64,000 bases of DNA from an uncultured SAR86 cluster bacterium (GTDB taxonomy: Bacteria; Pseudomonadota; Gammaproteobacteria; Magnimaribacterales; D2472). Below, in pieces: positions 55,101 through 62,895 of this stretch (the stretch's first letter is position 1; every line of letters begins with the position of its first letter). The notes below the pieces were generated by a model. It was given only the letters and a program-made list of their open reading frames with translations. It was not told the origin of the DNA and did not search any database. The position numbers and the translations under genes are program-made. Location of the stretch: the NCBI GenBank assembly GCA_902586925.1, contig CACIJE010000001.1, positions 142,104 through 206,103 of the forward strand, in the 5' to 3' direction.

Positions 55101-55274
55101 ATTGGTAGTAGAGTTGTGGATTGGTGGTCAAACCTTGCAGTTTCTATTGTTTGGGGACTTGGTTTTAGCACCTTTATGACATTGATTTTAACTCCAGCAA
55201 TTCTCTCACTGCCTTATGCGTTAAGAAATGAATACAATAAATACTTCAAAACGGTTGTTAATGACATACAATAA
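52152..55274 (+). CDS. RND-family efflux transporter (HAE1/AcrB-like)
   Basis: This protein (1040 aa) has the RND layout: 12 membrane helices and two large periplasmic loops. Signatures include QEIPIAASPNVQLPFITVSVFLDGASP, GVKSIRSTSS and, in TM4, MGLLLGMGMLIDGSIVITEYADKK. AcrB has an Asp pair (D407-D408) in TM4 for proton relay; here the positions are D398-G399, so only the first Asp is kept. GIVVNNNIVLIDTFN in TM10 is conserved. The pump exports drugs, lipids or other amphiphiles; the substrate is unknown. xseB follows 3 nt later. Confidence 0.88.
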   Translation: MIKIIDFALKKAKTTLLIAFMVIIAGTYARQEIPIAASPNVQLPFITVSVFLDGASPSDTSRLIARPLENRLKTITGVKSIRSTSSLSYARVFLEFEVGFEMDKALVDVKQGVEEIKYQLPLEAEDPQIQEYTESSFPVMNISIVGGSSVRQKVFYARELKDLIEPIEQILEVRTSGAPEEVLEGVIDKAKMESYGVTLSDIYYSVSNNNLIIPGGKQDTGRGSFNIEVPSIIESAKDVYEIPVKVTNDAIVTLGDIAVIKRTFKDFTSYARVNGQDAVTLEISLRESANAIDASNAIREVLSDFENTLPKNLDIQITNDDTIYASLMVKELNGNIIAAVVLIMVLVIASMGTRVSMLVGLSIPFCFLMTYLILYSLNMEVNFLVMMGLLLGMGMLIDGSIVITEYADKKIAEGLSRVEGYTLASKRMFYPIIASTGTTLAAFIPMMFWPGFTGQFMKYLPITIFFVLSASLFYSLIVIPVLGAYFGQKDSALNGEDSHTSVFVKLTDWYGKYIKKFVKNPVETVAAVVSLLLVIILSYSISGMGTIYFAIVDPIQANVTVKARGNFSALETKEIIEEVESRFLKVQGIKNVYLRSGTNWWESGADRIGGGFVETLEPSQTKISGFEIMDLLKESTRDMPGINVEIEADEGGPSFDSPIELDIYGDTEEQVNDAVTIIENYMRNNMSGLNNIFSSKAYPSVEWSVEVDKQKAAQLGVSVSDVGALVQMLTSGFKVGEYRPDDAKDEVEIRARFPDSDRTITGIRDLNVVTRQGTVPVSSFIQVVPKENRQTVNRKNGKYFQEIGAGTEDESKVSQKINELDKWLKSTYFDPAITYQFSGMAEETEDVNRFIVVAGVMAVFMMLLMLITQFNSFYQSFIILSAVTISFVGVLLGLLITGKSFSTTMTGISIVTLAGIVVNNNIVLIDTFNKLREESPQIEYSIHIINACKQRLRPIILTSLTTIFGLLPLAMGISIDIISRDIVIGSRVVDWWSNLAVSIVWGLGFSTFMTLILTPAILSLPYALRNEYNKYFKTVVNDIQ

Positions 55275-55277
55275 ATA

Positions 55278-55502
55278 ATGGCTAAAGAAGAGAAAAAAAT
55301 AGATTTTGAATCATCACTAAAGGAACTTGAATCTATAGTGGAGAAATTAGAGGATGAAAATATAAATTTAGAGGATTCGGTCAAATCATTTGAAAAAGGA
55401 ATTAATCTGGTAAAAGAATGTCAAAAACAACTTCAAAGTGCAGAATTAAAAATTAAAAAACTTCTTGATGATGGTTCTGCATCCAATATTAATAATTCAT
55501 AA
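55278..55502 (+). CDS. xseB: Exodeoxyribonuclease VII small subunit
   Basis: This small protein (74 aa) has the XseB signature DFESSLKELESIVEKLED, NLEDSVKSFEKGINLVKECQKQL, a two-helix coiled coil. It forms ExoVII with XseA, not encoded here. xseB-ispA-dxs is a conserved gammaproteobacterial order. The gene is 3 nt after the RND gene, so the efflux pair may share its transcript with the isoprenoid genes. Confidence 0.92.
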   Translation: MAKEEKKIDFESSLKELESIVEKLEDENINLEDSVKSFEKGINLVKECQKQLQSAELKIKKLLDDGSASNINNS

Positions 55503-55507
55503 CTGTT

Positions 55508-56377
55508 GTGTTAGAAGCATTTCTATCTCATACAAGAGATCAGGTTTCTAAGAAAGTAAAAAAAATAATTGGTAACTCAAATCTTATTGAGAAGGCTATG
55601 TCCTATTCTGTGCTAGGAGAAAGCAAAATGATAAGAGCTGGTTTAATAGTTGCTTCTGGAAAAATAAATAAAAATATTTCTAAATCTAGTTTAATTACAT
55701 TTGCTTCAGCTGTAGAGTTGATTCATACATATTCTCTTATTCATGACGACTTACCAGCAATGGATGATGATGACTTAAGAAGAGGGAAGAAATCAAGTCA
55801 TATTAAATTTGGGGAAGCAAATGCAATACTTGCGGGTGATGCACTTCAAACTCTTGCTTATGAAATAATTTGTAACGATAGTAGCATTAAAGATAAAGAT
55901 AAGATTGAAGCCATCAAAATGATCAGTAAGGCTTGTGGAAAAAACGGTATGGTATACGGACAACATCTTGATATAAATGCAGAAACAAAAAAAATTGACA
56001 AACATTCTATTGAAAATATACACCAATTAAAAACAGGTAAACTCATACAGTGCTCTGTTATGCTTGGTCAAATTTCAAATGAAAATAATAATGAAATTAA
56101 TTCTTTCAAATCTTTCGGTAAAAAAATCGGCTTAGCTTTTCAAATAACTGATGATATTTTAGAAGCAATCTCAAGTGAAGAAATTCTTGGAAAGGATATT
56201 CAATCAGATCTCAAAAATTGTAAATCTACATACGTAAGTGTTCTTGGCATTGATGAATCTAAAAAAGAGTCAAAAAAACTTATGGAATCTGCAATTAGTG
56301 ATTTACAAAATATTGAATCAAAAGATAAAGATTTGCTGATAGAATTAGCAAAATATATTTCGTTAAGAGAAAATTAA
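55508..56377 (+). CDS. ispA: Farnesyl/geranyl diphosphate synthase
   Basis: This protein (289 aa) is a trans-isoprenyl diphosphate synthase. The first Asp-rich motif is HDDLPAMDDDDLRRG (about 79-93), the second FQITDDILE (about 212-220). Five residues before the first motif are aromatic-light (SLIHDD), consistent with C15 product control, so farnesyl diphosphate is likely. It starts with GTG at 55508-55510, 5 nt after xseB. It is followed immediately by dxs, whose TTG comes right after the ispA stop. Confidence 0.92.
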   Translation: MLEAFLSHTRDQVSKKVKKIIGNSNLIEKAMSYSVLGESKMIRAGLIVASGKINKNISKSSLITFASAVELIHTYSLIHDDLPAMDDDDLRRGKKSSHIKFGEANAILAGDALQTLAYEIICNDSSIKDKDKIEAIKMISKACGKNGMVYGQHLDINAETKKIDKHSIENIHQLKTGKLIQCSVMLGQISNENNNEINSFKSFGKKIGLAFQITDDILEAISSEEILGKDIQSDLKNCKSTYVSVLGIDESKKESKKLMESAISDLQNIESKDKDLLIELAKYISLREN

Positions 56378-58252
56378 TTGAAGATCTTCAAAGAAATACC
56401 TGTTGAAAAACCTTTAACACCTCTACTAGATCAGGTTAATTATCCTAATGATTTAAGATCTTTCTCTATTAATGAACTTAAAACTCTTGCAGATGAACTG
56501 AGAGAATTTTTGTTGTATTCCGTTGGCCAAAGTGGTGGGCATCTAGGCGGTGGACTTGGAGTTATTGAGCTAACGATAATATTGCATTATATCTATAATA
56601 CGCCTTACGATAATCTTATTTGGGATGTTGGACATCAAGCATATCCTCATAAAATTCTTTCTGGCAGAAAAGATAAAATTCAAACTATCAGGAAAAAAGA
56701 TGGGCTTGCGCCCTTCCCCTCTAGATCTGAAAGTGAATATGATGTATTTGGTGTTGGTCACTCAAGCACATCGTTAAGTGCCCTTGTTGGAATGGCGATT
56801 GGATCTAAAGAATCTAATCCAGATAAAAAACATGTTGCTGTTATTGGTGATGGAGCAATGACAGCTGGAATGGCTTTTGAAGCGTTGGGTCATATCGGTC
56901 ATCTAAAACCTAATGTCTTAATTGTTTTGAATGACAATGATATGTCAATATCTGAAAACGTAGGTGGCTTATCTAATTACTTTTCAAGAATATGGGCTTC
57001 AAAAACCTATAAAGGAATAAAAAAAAGCGGTGCTAGCTTTCTAAAACCTTTGCCTCAAGCTTATCATCTTGCTAGAAAAGTAGAAACTCAAATGAAAGCA
57101 ATGGTTGCACCTGGAACTATTTTTGAAGAGTTAGGATTAAATTATATAGGTCCAATTGATGGTCATAATTTAAAGCAATTGAATGATGTTATTTCAAACT
57201 TAAAAGATTTTGAAGGTCCTCAATTTTTACATGTAATTACAAAAAAAGGGGCAGGACTTGATTCTGCTGAAGCTGACCGAATAGGTTTTCATGCAATAGG
57301 TAAAATAAATTCAATAAAAGATAAAAAAATTAAACAAAAAAAATATCAGGATATTTTTGGTGAATGGATTATTGATATGGCTGGAAGTGATGAAAGTCTT
57401 ATCGGCATAACTCCTGCTATGAGAGAAGGTTCAGGTCTTGTTGAATTTAGTAAAAAATTTCCAGATAGATACTTTGATGTTGCAATAGCAGAACAACATT
57501 CTATTACATTTGCAGCAGGATTATCTGTAGAAAAGAAAAAACCAGTTGTTGCTATCTACTCAACGTTTTTACAAAGAGGATATGATCAGTTAATACATGA
57601 TGTAGCGGTTCAAAATCTTGATGTTACTTTCGCCTTAGACAGATCTGGTCTTGTTGGTGAGGACGGTCCAACCCATTCTGGAAACTATGATATTGCTTAT
57701 TTAAGATGCATTCCAAATATGTTGATCTGTACACCATCAGATGAAAATGAAACTAGGAAATTGCTAACAACTGCATACTTACATAAAGGGCCAGCTTCTG
57801 TAAGGTATCCAAGAGGTGCTGGACCAAATAGTAAGATTGTAAAAGACCTCAAGCCATACAAAATAGGAGAAGCGAATGTTATTAGAGATAAAAACTCAAA
57901 GGTTGTTATCTTGAACTTTGGAACTCTTTTAAAAGAGGCAACTGAAATATCGAAAGATTTAAAAGCTACTTTAGTTGATATGCGTTTTGTAAAACCTTTA
58001 GATGAAAAAATTTTAAAAAAACTTTTTAATAAAGCTGAAGTATTTATTTCAATTGAAGATGGTTCGGTCATGGGTGGAGCTGGAAGCGCAGTTCAAGAGT
58101 TTGCATCAAAAGAAAATCTAAATATTAAATCTATTCTTTTTGGCATACCTGATAAGTTTATTGAACACGCGTCAAGGGAAGAAATGTTAATTGAGGCTGG
58201 GCTTGATATAGAAAGTATTAAATCTAAATTAAGTAAAGTGTTATCGATGTAG
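56378..58252 (+). CDS. dxs: 1-Deoxy-D-xylulose-5-phosphate synthase
   Basis: This protein (624 aa) catalyses the first step of the MEP isoprenoid pathway from pyruvate and glyceraldehyde 3-phosphate, with thiamine diphosphate. Signatures: SVGQSGGHLGGGLGVIELT, DVGHQAYPHKILSGR, GDGAMTAGMAFEAL with NDNDMSIS as the ThDP/Mg motif, and DRSGLVGEDGPTHSG. It starts at TTG directly after the ispA stop, giving tight coupling. The 3' end overlaps the convergent pgpA by 29 nt. Confidence 0.95.
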   Translation: MKIFKEIPVEKPLTPLLDQVNYPNDLRSFSINELKTLADELREFLLYSVGQSGGHLGGGLGVIELTIILHYIYNTPYDNLIWDVGHQAYPHKILSGRKDKIQTIRKKDGLAPFPSRSESEYDVFGVGHSSTSLSALVGMAIGSKESNPDKKHVAVIGDGAMTAGMAFEALGHIGHLKPNVLIVLNDNDMSISENVGGLSNYFSRIWASKTYKGIKKSGASFLKPLPQAYHLARKVETQMKAMVAPGTIFEELGLNYIGPIDGHNLKQLNDVISNLKDFEGPQFLHVITKKGAGLDSAEADRIGFHAIGKINSIKDKKIKQKKYQDIFGEWIIDMAGSDESLIGITPAMREGSGLVEFSKKFPDRYFDVAIAEQHSITFAAGLSVEKKKPVVAIYSTFLQRGYDQLIHDVAVQNLDVTFALDRSGLVGEDGPTHSGNYDIAYLRCIPNMLICTPSDENETRKLLTTAYLHKGPASVRYPRGAGPNSKIVKDLKPYKIGEANVIRDKNSKVVILNFGTLLKEATEISKDLKATLVDMRFVKPLDEKILKKLFNKAEVFISIEDGSVMGGAGSAVQEFASKENLNIKSILFGIPDKFIEHASREEMLIEAGLDIESIKSKLSKVLSM

Positions 58253-58715
58253 TAAAAATTACTGCATAAATTCCTGCTACTAAATCATCCAAAACAATAC
58301 CAAAACCATTCTTCAAATTTTTATCAATATATGAAATTGGATATGGCTTAAAAATGTCGAATACCCTAAAAAAAATCAGTGCTAAAAAAGCATATAAACT
58401 TCTTTCATATTGAGTTGATGCAATAAAAAGCACTGGAATCATTGCAAACCATATACCAACAAGCTCATCAATAACAATAGATTTATGATCTTTTTCAATT
58501 AGATCTTTTGATGCAGCTCCACAGATCGCAATAGCTAAAACTAAAGCAACAGCTGAAAGAATAATGATATACATACCAATATAATGAGATAAGATAATAA
58601 AAATAATCCACCCAAAAATACTACCAGCTGTTCCAGGAGCTAAAGGTGATAACCCTATACCACCAAGAGTTGCCAAAAAATGATTTGGATTTTTTAAATT
58701 TGGAAACTTTTGCAT
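58224..58715 (-). CDS. pgpA: Phosphatidylglycerophosphatase A
   Basis: This inner-membrane enzyme (163 aa) removes the phosphate of phosphatidylglycerol phosphate made by PgsA. SPLAPGTAGSIFGW, VIDELVGIW and the end LDDLVAGIYA are PgpA signatures with conserved acidic residues, and there are about four membrane helices. In most relatives thiL is directly upstream; here a GlpD-like gene lies between. It overlaps the dxs 3' end by 29 nt on the opposite strand. Confidence 0.93.
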   Translation of the reverse strand: MQKFPNLKNPNHFLATLGGIGLSPLAPGTAGSIFGWIIFIILSHYIGMYIIILSAVALVLAIAICGAASKDLIEKDHKSIVIDELVGIWFAMIPVLFIASTQYERSLYAFLALIFFRVFDIFKPYPISYIDKNLKNGFGIVLDDLVAGIYAVIFTTSITLYLI

Positions 58716-58716
58716 C

Positions 58717-59778
58717 TTAAATCATTGTAACAATTTTTCTTGCAATTGAAGGTGAGGTTGTCCATTTGCCTCCAAAGATAGTTAAAAGAGATTTATTTTC
58801 TTGAATATAAAAATCTCTTGAAGACTTATGATAATTATCATTGGATTTAATTAGTGGTCTTACTCCAGAATATGAGCTAATTATTTCAGAGACCGAAATA
58901 GGCTTTTTTAAAATCTGATTGAAGCTATCAATTAGATAGTCTATTTCAATTCTACTTATCTTTGCATGATCGGGATGTTTTACTTTTTCTTCAGTTGTAC
59001 CTAACAACGTTGCTCCGTTGTATGGCAAGGCAAAAATATATCGAGACTTACATATACTTGAAAACATTAAGCCTGAGGTAATTTTTCTATCAATTATCAA
59101 ATGGCTCCCTTTAATAAAATCTATATCTCTTTGACTTTCTATATTATTTTGTTCGAGTAGTATTTTTGACCATGGACCTACCGCTAATATTATTTTGTCA
59201 AATTTACATCCATCAATAATTCCATTTCTTTCAAAATCAGTAACTTCGGTATTTTCCAACAAATCTATATTTAAATCTCTAGCTAACTGAATTAATTCAC
59301 TACCTAGAGAGATGTCATCCATACTTCCATCAAAAAAAGAAAGTATGGTGTTATATTCATTTTTTAATATAGATACATCATCTTTAAGCAGCTTTAGAAT
59401 ATTACTGCTACCTATATTTTTTGATCCAGCAAGTATTTCATATAACTTAATTCCAAGAAATGACTTCAAGAAGGCTATTGAATAGATACTTTTAAAAGGA
59501 ATAGATATTTTTAGTTTTGATGTATGTTTAGGAAAATTTTCTAGCCACCAAAATCTATCATTAAGCCCATTTTTTACTTCATTAAAATGGAGATTTTCAA
59601 GATACCTTAATCCACCATGAAGAAGTTTGGTTGTCTTAGAACTTGTTTGAGCTAACAATTTATTTTTTTCATATATTGTTACCTTAAAACCTTCTTTCGC
59701 AAGAAATATACCAACAATTAAGCCAGTGATACCTCCTCCAATAATGCCAATCTTCCTAGGCAAATGAATCCCATCCAT
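58717..59778 (-). CDS. Short FAD-dependent glycerol-3-phosphate dehydrogenase-like protein
   Basis: This protein (353 aa) is a DAO/GlpD-type oxidoreductase. The FAD motif IGIIGGGITGLIVGI is at about 10-24, followed by SSKTTKLLHGGLRYLE (the GlpD substrate loop), GTTEEKV and YSGVRPLIK with a terminal GGKWTT. E. coli GlpD is about 500 aa; the C-terminal alpha domain is missing. It would oxidise glycerol 3-phosphate to DHAP on the membrane, delivering electrons to quinone. It overlaps thiL by 23 nt and is sandwiched between thiL and pgpA. Confidence 0.82.
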   Translation of the reverse strand: MDGIHLPRKIGIIGGGITGLIVGIFLAKEGFKVTIYEKNKLLAQTSSKTTKLLHGGLRYLENLHFNEVKNGLNDRFWWLENFPKHTSKLKISIPFKSIYSIAFLKSFLGIKLYEILAGSKNIGSSNILKLLKDDVSILKNEYNTILSFFDGSMDDISLGSELIQLARDLNIDLLENTEVTDFERNGIIDGCKFDKIILAVGPWSKILLEQNNIESQRDIDFIKGSHLIIDRKITSGLMFSSICKSRYIFALPYNGATLLGTTEEKVKHPDHAKISRIEIDYLIDSFNQILKKPISVSEIISSYSGVRPLIKSNDNYHKSSRDFYIQENKSLLTIFGGKWTTSPSIARKIVTMI

Positions 59779-60646
59779 TTTTTTTAAAATCGAATACTAA
59801 ATTTTCTTTTATCAGTATGATTTCTTTTTTTGATGTAATTTTTCCAATAAGGTGATCTTGTATTATGAATTTATTATCTATGTTCTTAGGAGAACAAGTG
59901 TAGCAAAGCTTATAGTCATCTCCATAAGATAAGTCATTAATATCATTTGTTATTGGTACTTTTTCAAAGATAATTTCTGCTCCAACACCAGATTTTTTAC
60001 ATATGCTTCCTAAGTCTTTTATTAGCCCATCTGATATATCAATGCAGCTTGAGGCATATTTTGAAATATATTTACTTTTTTTAAATTGAATTACAGGTTT
60101 AAAAAATTTTTTAATATATTCTGATTTCTCTTTTTTATTCCAATCAGATAACCCTTGTCGTCCCTCGCCTAATGGCCCAGTAATAAAAATTAGATCTCCA
60201 ATTTCTGCAGTTGACCTCAAAATATTTTTTTCATAAGCATAGCCAAAAACGTTAACACATACACTCACTTCACCATTTGTAACATCACCACCTACTAACT
60301 GTATCTCATACTCATTTAATATTTTTTCTACTCCAGAAGTAAATTTCTTATACCAGTCCAAGTCAGAGCTATTTGATGTTAGTCCAATTGATATAAATGA
60401 TGGGTAAGCTCCCATTGCTGCTAGATCACTCAAAGCAACCGCAATAGATCTATATGCTATGTCCTCTGGGCTGCTATCTTTGGGAAAATGAGTGTTAATT
60501 TTTGAAATATCGACTGAATGAACTAAATCTTTATCTTGAGCTTTAATTACTGCTGCATCATCACCTGAGCCAACTATCAATAGTTTATCTGTCTTTTTAT
60601 CAACTAGGTGTTGGAAGCAATCTAAAATTGATAATTCTGATATCAA
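59756..60646 (-). CDS. thiL: Thiamine-monophosphate kinase
   Basis: This protein (296 aa) phosphorylates thiamine monophosphate to thiamine diphosphate, the cofactor of Dxs. Signatures: GSGDDAAVIK, HSVDISKINTHFP, AYRSIAVALSDLAAMGA, GGDVTNGEVSVCVNVFG and CIDISDGLIKDLG. It is slightly shorter than E. coli ThiL (325 aa). It overlaps the thiolase gene by 4 nt and the GlpD-like gene by 23 nt. Confidence 0.93.
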   Translation of the reverse strand: MISELSILDCFQHLVDKKTDKLLIVGSGDDAAVIKAQDKDLVHSVDISKINTHFPKDSSPEDIAYRSIAVALSDLAAMGAYPSFISIGLTSNSSDLDWYKKFTSGVEKILNEYEIQLVGGDVTNGEVSVCVNVFGYAYEKNILRSTAEIGDLIFITGPLGEGRQGLSDWNKKEKSEYIKKFFKPVIQFKKSKYISKYASSCIDISDGLIKDLGSICKKSGVGAEIIFEKVPITNDINDLSYGDDYKLCYTCSPKNIDNKFIIQDHLIGKITSKKEIILIKENLVFDFKKNGWDSFA

Positions 60647-61830
60647 GAAGGGTATCTTTCAAATAATCCACTAGCGCCCATGCCACCACCAATACACATG
60701 GTTACAACACCAAACTGTTTATCTAGATTTTGAAGTTGCCTGGCTAAATGTCCAACTTGCCTAGATCCAGTCATACCAAAAGGGTGACCAATTGATATTG
60801 AACCGCCATCAAGATTTAATTTATCCATAGGAATTCCAAGTTTATCCCTGCAATAAACTACTTGAACTGCAAAGGCTTCATTTAGCTCCCAAATATCAAT
60901 ATCTTCAATTCCCATATTATAATTTTTAAGAAGTTTTGGAACAGAATATACAGGTCCAATTCCCATTTCATCTGGCTCACAACCCATTGTTGTAAAACCT
61001 CTAAAATAAGCCAAAGGTTTCAAACCAAGCTCCAAAGCTTTATCTTCTGACATGACTAAAGTAACAGACGCACCATCTGACAATTGTGAAGAATTTCCAG
61101 CAGTTACAGAACCATTTTCAGGATCAAATACTGGTTTAAGTGATGAAAGTCCCTCAAGAGTTGTCTCAGGTCTATTGCATTCATCTTTATCAACTGTGTA
61201 ATCGATTTCTTTTGATTCACCTGTTTCTTTATTTGTTAATAACATCTTTGTATTCATTGGTATTATTTCATCATCATAGCCACCAGATTGTTGAGCGGCA
61301 GCTGTTCTCATTTGACTTTCATATGCATATTCGTCTTGAGTTTCTCTAGATATTTCATATCTTTTTGCAACTACCTCTGCCGTCATTCCCATAGGAAAAT
61401 ATATACCCGGAGATTCCTCAGCCAATCTCTCGTTTACAAAATTATCCATATTCATATTCATCATTGAAATTGTTTCAGCTCCACCAGCAATAACCGTGTC
61501 ATAGGAACCAGCCATTATTTGCCCAGCTGCCATTGAAATTGATTGAAGGCCTGATGAACAATATCTATTAATAGTTGTCCCACCTGTTGAAATTGGAAGC
61601 TTGGATAAGACTGCAGCATTTCTTCCAACGTTATGACCTTGAGCCCCCTCAGGATTTCCACAACCCATAATAATATCCTCAACTTCTTCAGGTGGTAAAT
61701 TTGGGTTTCTATCAAGCATCGCATCAATAATATGTGCAAGCATTTCATCTGGTCTAGTCATATTAAAACCACCTCTATGTGATTTAGCTAGTCCAGTTCT
61801 TACGCTATCAACAATTACTACATTTTTCAT
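60643..61830 (-). CDS. Acetyl-CoA C-acyltransferase (thiolase)
   Basis: This protein (395 aa) is a full-length thiolase with acyl-carrying cysteine C91 in INRYCSSGLQS, the His of GHPFGMTGSRQ and the second cysteine in MCIGGGMGASGLFERYP. Either biosynthetic acetoacetyl-CoA formation or degradative 3-ketoacyl cleavage is possible; no FadB partner is nearby. The residue pattern (VDSVRTGLAKSHRG) resembles FadA/acetyl-CoA acyltransferase proteins. First gene of a thiolase-thiL-GlpD-like-pgpA run with short overlaps. Confidence 0.9.
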   Translation of the reverse strand: MKNVVIVDSVRTGLAKSHRGGFNMTRPDEMLAHIIDAMLDRNPNLPPEEVEDIIMGCGNPEGAQGHNVGRNAAVLSKLPISTGGTTINRYCSSGLQSISMAAGQIMAGSYDTVIAGGAETISMMNMNMDNFVNERLAEESPGIYFPMGMTAEVVAKRYEISRETQDEYAYESQMRTAAAQQSGGYDDEIIPMNTKMLLTNKETGESKEIDYTVDKDECNRPETTLEGLSSLKPVFDPENGSVTAGNSSQLSDGASVTLVMSEDKALELGLKPLAYFRGFTTMGCEPDEMGIGPVYSVPKLLKNYNMGIEDIDIWELNEAFAVQVVYCRDKLGIPMDKLNLDGGSISIGHPFGMTGSRQVGHLARQLQNLDKQFGVVTMCIGGGMGASGLFERYPS

Positions 61831-61852
61831 AATTTCTCCAATAAAAGCCTAA

Positions 61853-62164
61853 CTATTCTAGTCTATCTTCATCCTTACTTAAAGTTTTATACCACTCAGG
61901 TACCAAGTCAATTTCTAACTCTTTTGCCTTTTTCAAAACATAAGGTATTGATATAGGACTGAACGGCAAAACAACCAAGATACCTAATCCTAAGCTCTTA
62001 AATATTTCTTTTAATTGTGCATTAGCCTCGTGCATATCTTTTTCACTTGCATTTCCCTCTGCATAACTTATATATGTATCAAGCATTTTTTTATTCTCTT
62101 CTGTTTCGTCTAGGAAAAGGTCTTTGAGTTTTAATAAATTTTGTTTTAATTTATGTGTATTCAT
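61853..62164 (-). CDS. Small unknown protein (possible LETM1-like fragment)
   Basis: This protein (103 aa) is charged and helical in its first 55 residues (LKQNLLKLKDLFLDETEENKK), then has one hydrophobic stretch LGLGILVVLPFSPISIPYVL (about 57-76) and a polar tail with LVPEWYKTLSK. The P-rich membrane-edge segment followed by a basic helix vaguely resembles LETM1-type proteins, but this is weak. It is 22 nt upstream of the thiolase and divergent from nth by 32 nt. I do not recognise it with confidence. Confidence 0.6.
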   Translation of the reverse strand: MNTHKLKQNLLKLKDLFLDETEENKKMLDTYISYAEGNASEKDMHEANAQLKEIFKSLGLGILVVLPFSPISIPYVLKKAKELEIDLVPEWYKTLSKDEDRLE

Positions 62165-62196
62165 AGCGTTGAAAATATTATGCTACATTTATTACT

Positions 62197-62850
62197 ATGA
62201 ATAAATCTGAAAGAGCTATTGAAATTAAAAAAATCCTGGACAAAACTTATCCAGAAATACCAGTTCCCCTAGATCATGAAGATAATTTTACATTACTTAT
62301 TGCTGTTCTTTTATCAGCACAATGTACTGACGAAAGAGTGAATCAAATAACTCCAAGTCTTTTTTCAGTTGCTTCAGATCCTTTATCAATGTCAAAGATT
62401 TCAGTAAATAAAATCTACAAAATTATCAAGCCTTGTGGATTAGGTCCCCAAAAGTCTAAAGCTATTTCTAAACTTTCAAAGATTTTAGTTAAAAAATTTA
62501 ACTGTGAGGTTCCAAATAATTTTTCTGATCTTGAGAACTTACCAGGCGTTGGACATAAGACTGCTTCTGTTGTTATGAGTCAGGGTTTTGGAATTCCAGC
62601 CTTTGCTGTAGATACTCATATTCATAGGCTTGCACAAAGATGGGGACTAACAAATGGTAAAAATGTTAAAAAAACAGAAGAAGATCTAAGAAAAATATTT
62701 CCAAAAGAATCTTGGAATAAACTACATTTACAAATTATATTTTGGGGCCGACAATACTGTACGGCAAGATCATGCTATGGACTAGAATGTAAAATTTGTA
62801 AAAGTTGTTATCCAAAAAGAAGAAAACCTTTTGTGCACAAAAAGCCATAG
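62197..62850 (+). CDS. nth: Endonuclease III (base-excision repair)
   Basis: This protein (217 aa) is a helix-hairpin-helix glycosylase/AP lyase for oxidised pyrimidines. The hairpin LPGVGHKTASVV has catalytic K121 and AVDTHIHRLAQRWG supplies D139. The C-terminal cysteine cluster should bind 4Fe-4S with C-X6-C-X2-C-X5-C; here the cysteines are C188, C193, C198, C201 and C204, a different spacing with one extra. The cluster may still form from four of five. Divergent from the small unknown gene. Confidence 0.92.
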   Translation: MNKSERAIEIKKILDKTYPEIPVPLDHEDNFTLLIAVLLSAQCTDERVNQITPSLFSVASDPLSMSKISVNKIYKIIKPCGLGPQKSKAISKLSKILVKKFNCEVPNNFSDLENLPGVGHKTASVVMSQGFGIPAFAVDTHIHRLAQRWGLTNGKNVKKTEEDLRKIFPKESWNKLHLQIIFWGRQYCTARSCYGLECKICKSCYPKRRKPFVHKKP

Positions 62851-62895
62851 ATAATATAAAATTATATCTATTATATTAATATTATTAAAAAAATT

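Noticed and set aside
57697-58071. 124-codon minus-strand ORF opposite dxs
   Set aside because: Shadow of dxs; no domain and no start context.
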